Under the pieces are notes generated by a model. That model was given only the letters and a program-made list of their open reading frames with translations. It made no database searches and had not been told where the DNA came from. Both the position numbers and the translations under genes were made by a program. From positions 1 through 45,335 of the forward strand of contig CALVIU010000005.1 in assembly GCA_944331835.1 (NCBI GenBank): a stretch of 45,335 nt of DNA. The letters are read 5' to 3'. Shown here in pieces: positions 1-7,898 of this stretch. Source of the stretch: an uncultured Bacilli bacterium. GTDB lineage: Bacteria; Bacillota_I; Bacilli_A; RF39; UBA660. Positions within the stretch are counted from its first letter, which is position 1, and each line of letters starts with the position of its first letter.

Positions 1-92
1 CAAAGAGATATTATACAATATATATCGGAATCTTTTTTATTAATGATAAGGTATCTTTTTAAAAAAGGATTAACAAACTTAAGTTTAACTGA

Positions 93-121
93 TTGACAAT
101 AAACTGCTTTTATATTAAAAT
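93..121 (+). promoter_or_regulatory. Promoter of tRNA-Ser
   Basis: A consensus -35 box TTGACA (93-98) lies 17 bases before a -10 box TAAAAT (116-121). Transcription would start near 128, just before the tRNA at 137. Bases 1-92 hold no gene that I can support. Confidence 0.75.
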
Positions 122-136
122 ATAGAAGTAGCGTTT

Positions 137-227
137 GGAGTAGTACTCAAGAGGCTGAAGAGGCGCCCCTGCTAAGGGTGTAGGTCGGGAAACTGGCGCG
201 AGAGTTCAAATCTCTCCTACTCCGCCA
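137..227 (+). tRNA. tRNA-Ser (GCT anticodon)
   Basis: The acceptor arms GGAGTAG (137-143) and CTACTCC (217-223) pair, followed by discriminator G and an encoded CCA (225-227). The anticodon loop CTGCTAA carries GCT at 171-173 on a five-pair stem. The 91-base length and the long variable arm are those of a class II serine tRNA, which reads AGC/AGT codons. Confidence 0.96.
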
Positions 228-228
228 T

Positions 229-268
229 AAAAAAAAACACAAGACTAGAAATTTTATCTAGTCTTTTT
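229..268. terminator. Bidirectional terminator between tRNA-Ser and the glycerophosphodiesterase
   Basis: A nine-pair stem, AAGACTAGA (241-249) with TCTAGTCTT (257-265), has a T run on the right and an A run on the left. It can therefore end transcripts from both sides. The stop codon of the minus-strand gene lies inside the right arm. Confidence 0.8.
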
Positions 269-971
269 CTATGCCTTCAATTATTAGGGTATTACTAATT
301 TTTTTAGCCTTATTTAAGATATTTTTATCTTTAATTGTAAACAAATGTAATGGTATATTATACTTTTGTAATTTATCAATTATTTCTTTATTTATTTCAT
401 CTATATTGTAAGCAACAAAATCAGGTTTATAAAATGGTAAATATCTTAATTCTAAAAGTATCTTTTTCATAAATTTAGGTATTCTTGCTTTATCCAAGTT
501 ACCTACCAATGCACCGCATTGGGTATTAGGATTTCTTTTTTTAAATAGATATGGAATAATGGGACTAAATGATTTTATAGAATAAGAACCTTTATAATCT
601 TTTAGTAATTTATAAACTTCATTTAATAACCTTATAGAATGCTTATAGTGTTTTATTTCGATATCTAAAAATACTTTGCCAGCAACTAATTTTAAAACAT
701 CTTTAAAATTTGGTATTGTTTCTTCGCTATTATTTAATTTGATATCTTTAAGTTCCTCATATAAGCATTCATCAACTAATTTATCAATTCCAGTCATTCT
801 TTTTAAATTGCGATCATGAAATACTATTACTTTATTATCTTTAGTAATTTGCAAATCTAATTCTATTGCTATATTTTTTTCAATCGCTTTTTTAAAGGCA
901 AGCATACTATTTTCCGGAACTATTTCATTATGTAATCCTCGATGTGCAATATAGTTTATTTTACTTGTCAT
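258..971 (-). CDS. Glycerophosphodiester phosphodiesterase
   Basis: This predicted cytoplasmic enzyme of about 237 residues would hydrolyse glycerophosphodiesters to glycerol 3-phosphate and an alcohol. The GDPD barrel signature is visible: HRG at residues 10-12, PENS soon after, an E-x-D pair in ELDLQ, and an HD in VIVFHD, which together form the metal site and catalytic histidines. An upstream in-frame ATG at 983 lies at or before the likely transcription start (-10 TATAAT at 988-993). The ATG at 971 follows a GGTGA ribosome site and is the better start. A second, shorter family member lies at 20537-21130. The family call is firm; the exact substrate is unknown. Confidence 0.88.
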   Translation of the reverse strand: MTSKINYIAHRGLHNEIVPENSMLAFKKAIEKNIAIELDLQITKDNKVIVFHDRNLKRMTGIDKLVDECLYEELKDIKLNNSEETIPNFKDVLKLVAGKVFLDIEIKHYKHSIRLLNEVYKLLKDYKGSYSIKSFSPIIPYLFKKRNPNTQCGALVGNLDKARIPKFMKKILLELRYLPFYKPDFVAYNIDEINKEIIDKLQKYNIPLHLFTIKDKNILNKAKKISNTLIIEGIEKD

Positions 972-1060
972 TTTTTTCACCATCTTTATTATAAAACAAA
1001 ATTACTCTCATTTTACTCTGACATATATGAAAAATATAAAAAATATGGAAAATATGAACA

Positions 1061-1085
1061 AAAAAAGTCCGAAATTTCGGACTTT
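1061..1085 (-). terminator. Terminator of tRNA-Glu
   Basis: The palindrome GTCCGAAATTTCGGAC (1067-1082), extended by three A-T pairs, is followed on the minus strand by a run of Ts. It lies directly behind the tRNA-Glu 3' end. Confidence 0.8.
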
Positions 1086-1095
1086 GCTTTTCAAT

Positions 1096-1172
1096 TGGTG
1101 ACCCGTACGGGATTTGAACCCATGAATGCATGCGTGAAAGGCATGTGTGTTAAACCGCTTCACCAACGGGCC
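1096..1172 (-). tRNA. tRNA-Glu (TTC anticodon)
   Basis: On the minus strand the acceptor GGCCCGT pairs with ACGGGTC and is followed by A and an encoded CCA. The anticodon stem CATGC/GCATG encloses the loop CTTTCAC, giving anticodon TTC. The TTC of the T-loop and the 77-base length are normal. Confidence 0.95.
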
Positions 1173-1281
1173 ATGTGTACTTTTACAGCACAGGTATAAT
1201 TCTATCATAAGAATTAGTTTTTGTGAATACTTTTTTTATATTTTTTATTAAAACTAAATAATTATTTAGTAATAAACACAA

Positions 1282-1358
<77 letters not shown>

Positions 1359-1469
1359 ATTGAAGAAACTAAATACATTTTATAATATTTATTTCATTTT
1401 TGCAAGTATTTTTTATACTTTTTGCAAATACATATAGATTATACTATAATTTATATTTCTTGTAAACAA

Positions 1470-2456
1470 CTAAATTTCAATTTCTTCAACATAATTAATT
1501 ATTATGTCCATTGGTCCATACCAATTCCATTTAGCATTAATAACATAACTATTAGTTATTCCAATGTTAACTATTTCTCCACCAGATGTTTCGCATTCTT
1601 TATAGACTCCATTATTAATTCTAGCATCACAAGATATATCTTTTAATAAACGATATCTTCCCATATCAAGATTTGGCAGGCTTAAAGTTAGTGTTTTAAA
1701 ATCACGCAAATTAACAAAATTAATTAAGGATTTATTTTGAGAATTAACTAAAGAAAAAGTTGTGTTTTCTTTAAAAGTTGAACTAAAGTTAAATAATAAG
1801 GTATTTTGTTTAGACAAATTACTTGGTGGTTGCATCTCATCATTTCCTAAGCCTAAAACTATGCCGCTATTTATTAAAAAGTCACCAGAAACATTAAAAG
1901 CATCTTTTTGGGCTATAATATAAAGATTAATGTCATTTATAATTAAATCACTATTGTTTACAGTAATACCATTACCATTATTAGCATATAAAAGTAAACT
2001 CCCCTCTCCTTCTAAAAATAAGTTTCCAATAGATTTTATGACCGATAAGGAATTAGTGCCATCACTTAAAATGTTATTAGATTTTTTTTCTAAGTTTATT
2101 ATAACTTTTGGAGATTTTCTATTATCAATAATGCTTGTATTTTCATTTACAATAGTTATCCCATTTAGATTAAGTGTAACTTCCTCATTTGTATCAATAT
2201 AAATTGTGCCATTGTGAAGGATTCCAGTTAATTCATATGTTCCTCCAGAATTAATATAAATATTGTTATCAGATACTTTGGCCTTATCACTGCTGATTTT
2301 AGAAATAACTCCTAGGTCTATATAAGTAATCTGTTCTTCTTCTATATCTTTAGAGTCATTCATTTCTAAAATTACTGGCTTTAATCCAATCAAAACTAAG
2401 AAAATAATGATTAGAATAATTATTATAATTAATAGTATGTTCCTTATTAATTTCAT
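1470..2456 (-). CDS. Membrane-anchored Cthe_2159-like carbohydrate-binding protein
   Basis: The 328-residue protein has one N-terminal transmembrane helix (about residues 5-26) and an outside domain. The outside domain has repeating beta strands of the pattern GGTYELTG, GTIYID, VTLNLNGI and later NNGNGITVNNSDLIIN. These repeats resemble the Cthe_2159/DUF4353 parallel beta-helix family, whose founding member binds pectin-type polysaccharides. It is shorter than many members and has no enzyme motif. The start has a GGTGG ribosome site five bases upstream. It stands alone between tRNA-Ile and tRNA-Lys on the same strand. A surface sugar-binding or structural role is inferred. Confidence 0.7.
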   Translation of the reverse strand: MKLIRNILLIIIIILIIIFLVLIGLKPVILEMNDSKDIEEEQITYIDLGVISKISSDKAKVSDNNIYINSGGTYELTGILHNGTIYIDTNEEVTLNLNGITIVNENTSIIDNRKSPKVIINLEKKSNNILSDGTNSLSVIKSIGNLFLEGEGSLLLYANNGNGITVNNSDLIINDINLYIIAQKDAFNVSGDFLINSGIVLGLGNDEMQPPSNLSKQNTLLFNFSSTFKENTTFSLVNSQNKSLINFVNLRDFKTLTLSLPNLDMGRYRLLKDISCDARINNGVYKECETSGGEIVNIGITNSYVINAKWNWYGPMDIIINYVEEIEI

Positions 2457-2560
2457 CTTTCCACCAACACTCTATATTTATTTTTATTATAAACCGCTTG
2501 TAAAATAATTTCTAGTGTTTTTTATATAGCTTGACAAAATTAAAGTTAGATTTTTTATAT

Positions 2561-2586
2561 AATAAAAAGCCCATTAAAATGGACTT
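2561..2586 (-). terminator. Terminator of tRNA-Lys
   Basis: On the minus strand, AAGTCCATT pairs imperfectly with AATGGGCTT and is followed by five Ts. It sits 14 bases behind the tRNA. Confidence 0.65.
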
Positions 2587-2599
2587 GATGTTTAAAAAT

Positions 2600-2675
2600 T
2601 GGTGTCCCCTTAGAGATTCGAACTCTAGACCCACTGATTAAGAGTCAGTTGCTCTACCAACTGAGCTAAGGAGAC
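2600..2675 (-). tRNA. tRNA-Lys (CTT anticodon)
   Basis: The acceptor starts GTCTCCTT and closes with AAGGGGAC before A and CCA. The anticodon stem ACTGA/TCAGT encloses the loop CTCTTAA, giving CTT. The length is 76 bases, with encoded CCA. A TATACT box upstream on the minus strand could be its -10, but no clear -35 is seen. Confidence 0.95.
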
Positions 2676-2776
2676 AAATCAAATTACTTGTTAAGTATAA
2701 CACATATTAGAACAAAAGAAAAGCCTTTTTTTTCTTTGGAGGTGCAAAATAGCTTTGTGCTTGTTAAAAATAGGAC

Positions 2777-2805
2777 TAGACGAAACAATAACTTCATGGT
2801 ACACT
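2777..2805 (+). promoter_or_regulatory. Candidate promoter of the surface-acylation cassette
   Basis: A TG-extended -10 box TACACT (2800-2805) lies 17 bases after a weak -35 TAGACG (2777-2782). The predicted start near 2812 leaves only a short leader, containing GGAGG, before the lipoprotein ATG at 2824. The rest of 2676-2776 shows no gene. Confidence 0.4.
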
Positions 2806-2823
2806 TATGCACGGAGGTAAAAA

Positions 2824-3291
2824 ATGACACATTTTAAAAAATTTGGTTTAGGGCTACTAATTATTGGAGTTTTATTCCTAACAGGATGTTCTGCTAAAGA
2901 AGAAAATATTGAAGGTTCTTTAGAAGAAATAATGGATAAATTATATGAAGGAATAAGTGAAGATGAGTTACCAATGGGCTTATCAAATATCGAAATTATT
3001 AGTGAAAATGTCGAAGGATATTTAGGAACAAGTGATATTGAATTTGAAAGTGCTTTGGCTTCAGAATCAATGGTTGGTTCAATTGCACACTCTATTATTT
3101 TAGTTCGTGCTAAAGAAAATCAAGATATTGAAGCTCTAAAAAAACAAATTGAAGATAGCATTAATCCAAATAAGTGGGTTTGTGTTACTGCTGAAAATGT
3201 TGTTGTCAAAAATAAAGGAGATTTAATTCTTGTTATTATGACAAACGAGTTGGCTCCAAAAATTGAAGAAAATTTTGACAAATTATCATAA
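2824..3291 (+). CDS. DUF4358-like lipoprotein
   Basis: This 155-residue protein has a clear lipoprotein signal: a KK-containing start, a hydrophobic helix and the lipobox LTGC with Cys22. It should be lipid-anchored on the outer face of the membrane. The mature part (ALASESMVGSIAHSIILVR, then NKWVCVTAENVVVKNKGD) resembles the DUF4358 family, which I recall near MBOAT acyltransferases in Clostridia; I could not check that here. GGAGG lies seven bases before the ATG. It is the first gene of a cassette with the MBOAT and DHHW genes, so a helper role in modifying a surface polymer is inferred. Confidence 0.7.
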   Translation: MTHFKKFGLGLLIIGVLFLTGCSAKEENIEGSLEEIMDKLYEGISEDELPMGLSNIEIISENVEGYLGTSDIEFESALASESMVGSIAHSIILVRAKENQDIEALKKQIEDSINPNKWVCVTAENVVVKNKGDLILVIMTNELAPKIEENFDKLS

Positions 3292-3311
3292 GCCTATCAA
3301 GGCTTTTTTTT
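3290..3311 (+). terminator. Weak terminator or attenuator inside the acylation cassette
   Basis: The five-pair stem AAGCC (3290-3294) with GGCTT (3301-3305) runs into eight Ts and overlaps the lipoprotein stop codon. The next gene starts 15 bases later with its own AAGGAGG site. The hairpin may lower expression of the downstream genes relative to the lipoprotein. Confidence 0.5.
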
Positions 3312-3325
3312 AAAGGAGGTTTTTT

Positions 3326-4717
3326 ATGGTATTTTCCAGCATTGCATTTATCTATTATTTTTTACCATTATGTATTTTGTGTTACTTTTTGGTTCCAACA
3401 AGATTTCGAAATAAAATATTATTAATATTTAGTTTATTTTTCTATTTTTATGGTGAATCAAAATACATTATTGTATTAATTTTTTCTTGTATATTCAATT
3501 ATTATTCAGGAAATTTTATTTTAAAATATCCTCGAAAGAAAAAACTTATATTAATAGCCAATTTAATTATTAATTTTGGATGTCTATTTTATTTTAAATA
3601 CTTTAACTTTTTTATAACAAATATAAATAATTTGTTAAATACTGAACTTCCAATACTTCAGATAATTATGCCAATTGGAATAAGTTTCTTTACATTTCAA
3701 GCTGCAAGTTATGTAATAGATATCTATAAAGGGAAAGTAAAGCCGGCGAAAAATGTTTTCGATTTTGCAACATATTTGACTCTATTTCCTCAGTTAATTG
3801 CTGGGCCAATAGTTCGTTATGAAACAGTTGCAGAAGAAATGGAAAATAGAACTACTAATGTTCAAATGATTTCAGCAGGATTAAAAAAGTTTATTATTGG
3901 TCTTGGTAAAAAAGTGTTAATTGCCAATCTTTTAGGTGCTTTTGCTACGAGCTTAGAGGCTTTAACGGCACCGACGGTATTAAGTTTTTGGTTAAAGGCT
4001 CTAGCATATACATTCCAAATTTATTATGACTTTTCGGGATATAGTGATATGGCGATTGGAATTGGCTTAGTTTTTGGTTTTCACTTCTTGGAAAATTTCA
4101 ATTATCCATTGATTGCCAAAAGTATAACTGATTTTTGGAGACGTTGGCATATTTCTTTATCAAGTTGGTTTAAAGATTATGTCTATATCCCACTTGGAGG
4201 TAACCGTTTAGGAATTAAAAAACAAATAAGAAATATTTTAATTGTTTGGTTAATAACAGGATTTTGGCATGGAGCAAGCTGGAATTTTGTTATATGGGGA
4301 CTATATTTTGCTATTCTTTTAATTTTAGAAAAATTTATTTGGCAAAAATTCTTAGATAAACACAAAGTATTTGCTCATATATCTACGTTCATATTAATTT
4401 TATTTAGCTTTATTATTTTTCAAACCGAGTCATTAAATGATATTTTTCTAACTTTCCAAAACATGTTTAATTTTGATCTACCTTTTACTAATGTAGAAAC
4501 AAACTTTTACTTAAGTAATTATGTTGTTATCTTAATTTTGGCATTTGTTGGTATGGGACCTTGGTTAAAAAAATTATACTCAAAAATAGCGGATTCCAAG
4601 ATTGGAAAAAAAGTTTTAGTAGTTGTTGAACCGATTGCTTTGATGGCGTTACTTTTGGTTATAACTAGTTTTATTATCGATGACTCATACAATCCATTTT
4701 TATATTTTAGATTTTAG
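3326..4717 (+). CDS. MBOAT family O-acyltransferase (AlgI/DltB-like)
   Basis: This is a 463-residue multi-pass membrane protein with about ten hydrophobic segments. The family signature WRRWHISLSSWFKDYVYIPL lies near residues 269-288. The catalytic histidine lies in GFWHGASWN near 312-320. MBOAT proteins such as AlgI, DltB and PatA move an acyl group from a cytoplasmic donor across the membrane onto a sugar polymer. The downstream DHHW protein fits an AlgI/AlgJ-type or PatA/PatB-type pair. No dltA or dltC is visible, so this is more likely O-acetylation of a polysaccharide than D-alanylation of teichoic acid. The ribosome site is AAGGAGG. Confidence 0.88.
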   Translation: MVFSSIAFIYYFLPLCILCYFLVPTRFRNKILLIFSLFFYFYGESKYIIVLIFSCIFNYYSGNFILKYPRKKKLILIANLIINFGCLFYFKYFNFFITNINNLLNTELPILQIIMPIGISFFTFQAASYVIDIYKGKVKPAKNVFDFATYLTLFPQLIAGPIVRYETVAEEMENRTTNVQMISAGLKKFIIGLGKKVLIANLLGAFATSLEALTAPTVLSFWLKALAYTFQIYYDFSGYSDMAIGIGLVFGFHFLENFNYPLIAKSITDFWRRWHISLSSWFKDYVYIPLGGNRLGIKKQIRNILIVWLITGFWHGASWNFVIWGLYFAILLILEKFIWQKFLDKHKVFAHISTFILILFSFIIFQTESLNDIFLTFQNMFNFDLPFTNVETNFYLSNYVVILILAFVGMGPWLKKLYSKIADSKIGKKVLVVVEPIALMALLLVITSFIIDDSYNPFLYFRF

Positions 4718-4726
4718 GAGGTACAC

Positions 4727-5815
4727 ATGAAAGATAAATTAACTATTCTTTGTATTTTGGGACCGATGTTTTTATTCTGTACTTTAGGAATACTTAAACC
4801 GGCGGATGAACTTTCTAAAGAAGAAAGAAGAAAATTAGAACAAATGCCCGAATTTTCTACTGCTAGTATTTTAGATAATACCTATTTTTCAAAATGGAAT
4901 GATTATTTAACTGATCAATTTCCTTATCGAACAGAATTTAGAAGATTAAAAGGAATGATATCTTTAAATTTATTTCAAAAAAAAGAAGAAAATAATGTTA
5001 TTCAAGTAGATGATAGTTTATATGAATTAAATACAAAAATAGATCAAAAATCTGTAGATCATTTTACAGAACTACTTCAAAAAACTATTGAGACATATAA
5101 TAAATCAGCAAATATATATTATAGTATTATTCCTGATAAAACTTATTATTTAGATGATGCTATCATTCCTAAATTAGATTATGAAAAGCTAGTATCACAA
5201 ATAAATGAAGAATTTAGGGAATATACTTATATTTCTTTATTTGAAGAATTAACAAAGGAAAGCTATTATCAAACTGATATTCATTGGAAGCAACCTGAAT
5301 TAAAAGAGGTTCTAGAAAAACTAAAAAAAGAAATGGGATTATCAGATACAACATATACTTGGACTAAAGAAGAAGTATCTCCTTTTTACGGGGCATTAAA
5401 ATCACGGATACCTAATAATATTGATGGTGAAGTAATAACATATTATACAAATGATATAATTGAACAAGCTTCAGTATATAATTATGAAAAACAATGGGTA
5501 GAAAAAGTTTATCAAAAGGAAAACATCAACAATTTAGATGGTTATGATGTATTCTTAAGTGGAGCAAGTCCTTTGCTCTTTATCGAAAATAAAAATGCCA
5601 CAACTGATAAAGAACTAATTGTCTTTAGAGATTCGTTTGCTAGTTCCCTTGTTCCTTTGTTAATTCCGGAATATCAAAAAATAACTTTAATTGATCTTCG
5701 TTACATCAGCAGTGATTATTTAAAAAAAGTTTTAGAAATCGATTGGCAAAATACAACTGATATTTTACTACTTTATAGTATTCCAGTTATTAATAGTAGT
5801 TATGCTTTAAAATAA
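4727..5815 (+). CDS. DHHW/AlgJ-like surface acyl-transfer protein
   Basis: This 362-residue protein has an N-terminal membrane anchor (about residues 5-20), then DQFPYRTEFRRLKG, which is typical of DHHW proteins. TDIHW lies near residue 183 and RDSFASS near 300. In the related SGNH-type proteins AlgJ, AlgX and DltD, the D-x-H and RDS motifs form the active site that places acyl groups on an extracellular polymer. Here the family's DHHW reads DIHW, keeping Asp, His and Trp. It starts nine bases after the MBOAT gene with AGGAGGT. The two proteins probably act as membrane transporter and outside transferase. Confidence 0.82.
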   Translation: MKDKLTILCILGPMFLFCTLGILKPADELSKEERRKLEQMPEFSTASILDNTYFSKWNDYLTDQFPYRTEFRRLKGMISLNLFQKKEENNVIQVDDSLYELNTKIDQKSVDHFTELLQKTIETYNKSANIYYSIIPDKTYYLDDAIIPKLDYEKLVSQINEEFREYTYISLFEELTKESYYQTDIHWKQPELKEVLEKLKKEMGLSDTTYTWTKEEVSPFYGALKSRIPNNIDGEVITYYTNDIIEQASVYNYEKQWVEKVYQKENINNLDGYDVFLSGASPLLFIENKNATTDKELIVFRDSFASSLVPLLIPEYQKITLIDLRYISSDYLKKVLEIDWQNTTDILLLYSIPVINSSYALK

Positions 5816-5817
5816 CA

Positions 5818-5855
5818 AAATGAGATTGAACTATTTAAATTCAATCTCATTTTTT
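5818..5855. terminator. Bidirectional terminator
   Basis: A perfect 13-pair stem (5818-5830 with 5840-5852) separates two convergent genes. Ts follow on the right, and a T-rich run follows on the minus strand. Confidence 0.85.
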
Positions 5856-6477
5856 ATCTTTCTAATTCTGCGAAGTCATAAACTTCTTCTTCACTAGGTC
5901 TTTCATTAAATTCTATTTTTTGGACTTTTGATACACTTTTACCAACGGCATCTGTAGCTGTATATTGTATCCAGTATTGATCTTTACCAGTCTCTGAGTT
6001 TACTTCGTGATAAACTTTATGAGTAACTGTAACTCCTGGTTTATCATCTTCTACTTCTAAATGATCATATGTAATTTCATCAATACTATTAACGTAATAT
6101 ACTGTATCAAAAAATTTTAGTGTTGGAGCAGAAATATCTTCTGGATTATTTATATCATCTAAGTAATCAGAACTATTAGAATTAAATATCCAGCCATATT
6201 TATCTTTTTCATACTCTATTTTATACCATTGAGTATTACCAACTGTTTCGACTTCAATGACCTTATAAACCTCTCCCTTTTTAACTTCTCCTAGAATATC
6301 AGAAGTAGCACTTGCCTCTTTACGAATATTGATATAATCATTTTCGACCTCAATATGCCAACCCTTTTTTATTTCTTCAATATTTCTTTCTTCCATTTTT
6401 CCTGAAAAAATATAATAAGCACCAAAACACCCACCTATAACTGCTAAAATAAGTACAATTATTAATAACTTCTTCAT
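5854..6477 (-). CDS. SH3b-domain surface protein
   Basis: This 207-residue protein has an N-terminal membrane helix (about residues 4-24). A bacterial SH3 domain follows at about residues 42-105 (YINIRKEASATSDILGEVKK, then WYKIEYEKDKYGWIFN). SH3b domains usually bind cell-wall peptides or sugars. The second half is a beta-rich region without a named domain. No hydrolase domain is present, so it is probably a wall-contacting or scaffold protein. It forms a separate minus-strand unit. Confidence 0.75.
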   Translation of the reverse strand: MKKLLIIVLILAVIGGCFGAYYIFSGKMEERNIEEIKKGWHIEVENDYINIRKEASATSDILGEVKKGEVYKVIEVETVGNTQWYKIEYEKDKYGWIFNSNSSDYLDDINNPEDISAPTLKFFDTVYYVNSIDEITYDHLEVEDDKPGVTVTHKVYHEVNSETGKDQYWIQYTATDAVGKSVSKVQKIEFNERPSEEEVYDFAELER

Positions 6478-6528
6478 TCCCTACTCCTTAAAAATATTTT
6501 ATCAAATATTAATACAAAAAACAATTAC

Positions 6529-7119
6529 TTAAGAAGGTAAAATTCTATTTAAACTAACTTCCTTTGCTTCACTAAATTCCTCCAAATAATAAAGGCCATT
6601 TACTTTAAACTTAGCAATCTTTTTATCTTCTGACAAAACTAAGGGCGAAACAAACACATCTGGTGATACAACACCATAAAAGCTGTCAAAAACTAGTAAA
6701 AAAGATTCCAATAATTTTGGCCAAATCATCTCTAAATCTGAAGAAAAAGCTTGCAAATCCGAGCGCACTACATAATAATCATGATTTTTATCATTCTTAT
6801 ATATAGCATAATCCTCCAATTGAAACACAAATCCTATATCATCATATGAATCAATACTATAATTACCATTATACAAATAATATCTCAAATTATAATCTTT
6901 TATATTTCCTTTAAATGTAACCTGAGCTATTCCTTCATAACATTCATTTTCAATCAAATCAGGATTAGAAAATGGGCAAATAACTCTCCCTGTAATGTCT
7001 TTTATTTCTAAATCCCTTTCTTGAGCTGAAAACGTTTCATTAAAAAAAGCAAAAAAAGGTGTTTGAAATACCAACTTTGAATTAAGTTTAATTCGATATT
7101 TTAATATAATTCTTCTCAT
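6529..7119 (-). CDS. Hypothetical protein
   Basis: This 196-residue protein is predicted soluble, with no signal peptide or membrane helix. It is rich in aromatic residues and beta-strand-like stretches. I do not recognise a domain. The ATG follows GGGGGA at good spacing. It lies between the SH3b gene on the same strand and a divergent membrane-protein gene. Confidence 0.6.
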   Translation of the reverse strand: MRRIILKYRIKLNSKLVFQTPFFAFFNETFSAQERDLEIKDITGRVICPFSNPDLIENECYEGIAQVTFKGNIKDYNLRYYLYNGNYSIDSYDDIGFVFQLEDYAIYKNDKNHDYYVVRSDLQAFSSDLEMIWPKLLESFLLVFDSFYGVVSPDVFVSPLVLSEDKKIAKFKVNGLYYLEEFSEAKEVSLNRILPS

Positions 7120-7163
7120 AATATCCCCCTAAATTTATTCTATCACAAAATCCATTTTTATGG

Positions 7164-7169
7164 TAGAAT
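7164..7169 (+). promoter_or_regulatory. Extended -10 element before the 7188 gene
   Basis: TAGAAT preceded by TGG forms an extended -10 box. No good -35 is visible. The leader to the ATG would be only about 12 bases and contains AGGTGA. Confidence 0.4.
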
Positions 7170-7187
7170 ATATTTAGGTGATTATCT

Positions 7188-7493
7188 ATGGAAAAAAATA
7201 AATATCAAAGAGCTACTAAAGAAGAAAAGAAAAAAGCTCGTGAAGCCCTATTTAAAACTCCTTTCGGAGCCGATTTAAAAAAAAGATTAAATAGACTAAT
7301 AATTTACAGTATATTACTATTCGCTTGTGGAATTTACCTAATAATTGATAACATTCTAAATGAAAATACTATATCAACTTATGTCTTTGTAGGATTCTTA
7401 TTCATATTTGCTATAATTTTTATAATTGGAAGACATTATGTAATCGTCAAGAATGCTAATGATTATATGATTAAAAATAAATGGAAAAAATAA
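7188..7493 (+). CDS. Small two-helix membrane protein
   Basis: This 101-residue protein has a basic N-terminal third (KEEKKKAREALFKTPFG and KKRLNRL) and two membrane helices, at about residues 37-54 and 64-82, then a short basic tail. AGGTGA precedes the ATG. I do not recognise the family. The charge pattern suggests both ends are in the cytoplasm. Confidence 0.6.
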   Translation: MEKNKYQRATKEEKKKAREALFKTPFGADLKKRLNRLIIYSILLFACGIYLIIDNILNENTISTYVFVGFLFIFAIIFIIGRHYVIVKNANDYMIKNKWKK

Positions 7494-7500
7494 ATTAAAA

Positions 7501-7566
7501 CCTCTGATCTAAGCATAAACTTTATTATGGATATATTAAATCGTTTAAAAATGCTTAGAACAGAGG
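7501..7566 (+). promoter_or_regulatory. Inverted repeat enclosing the start codon of the 7527 gene
   Basis: CCTCTGATCTAAGCA (7501-7515) and TGCTTAGAACAGAGG (7552-7566) pair at 14 of 15 positions around a 36-base loop. The loop contains the ATG at 7527 and the first eight codons. No Shine-Dalgarno site is visible. In RNA the hairpin could control translation of this gene or act as a processing or termination signal for the gene before it. Confidence 0.6.
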
Positions 7567-7898
7567 ATTTTATTTGGATTACTTATTTTTTTATCGCCAC
7601 TTTTGCTATATTTTCCAATGCCTTTGAAAGAGACTATGTTAAAACTAATAATATTTCATCTTATAAAAAAAGCAAAACGATTAATATTATTATTTTTTTC
7701 GTCGCTTTTTTTATTTATCTTTATTTTGTTTTATTATTTACTACTGAGTTAAATAACATGGAAAAAAATTTTAATAACAAAAAGTATCGCAATACTTTTC
7801 TTCAATTAATTGCAGCCATCCTCTTTTTAATTGGTGGAGCAATATATTTGTTTCAAGAAATATCATCTTATGACGTCGATGAAATAGGTTTTATTTAG
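7527..7898 (+). CDS. Small membrane protein with its start codon in a hairpin loop
   Basis: This 123-residue protein has about three hydrophobic segments (residues 16-32, 50-72 and 88-108) separated by basic or polar loops. The N-terminus reads LKMLRTEDFIWI. I cannot name a family. Its last eight bases overlap the convergent deacetylase gene. No ribosome site precedes the ATG, which lies in the loop of a long inverted repeat (7501-7566), so start choice and regulation are unusual. Confidence 0.55.
   Translation: MDILNRLKMLRTEDFIWITYFFIATFAIFSNAFERDYVKTNNISSYKKSKTINIIIFFVAFFIYLYFVLLFTTELNNMEKNFNNKKYRNTFLQLIAAILFLIGGAIYLFQEISSYDVDEIGFI

Noticed and set aside
942-1199. Plus-strand reading frame of 85 codons
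   Set aside because: It runs antisense across tRNA-Glu and its terminator and has no ribosome site or recognisable domain.
2796-2823. Riboswitch in the leader of the lipoprotein gene
   Set aside because: The likely leader is only about 12 bases, too short for an aptamer, and no known motif is seen.
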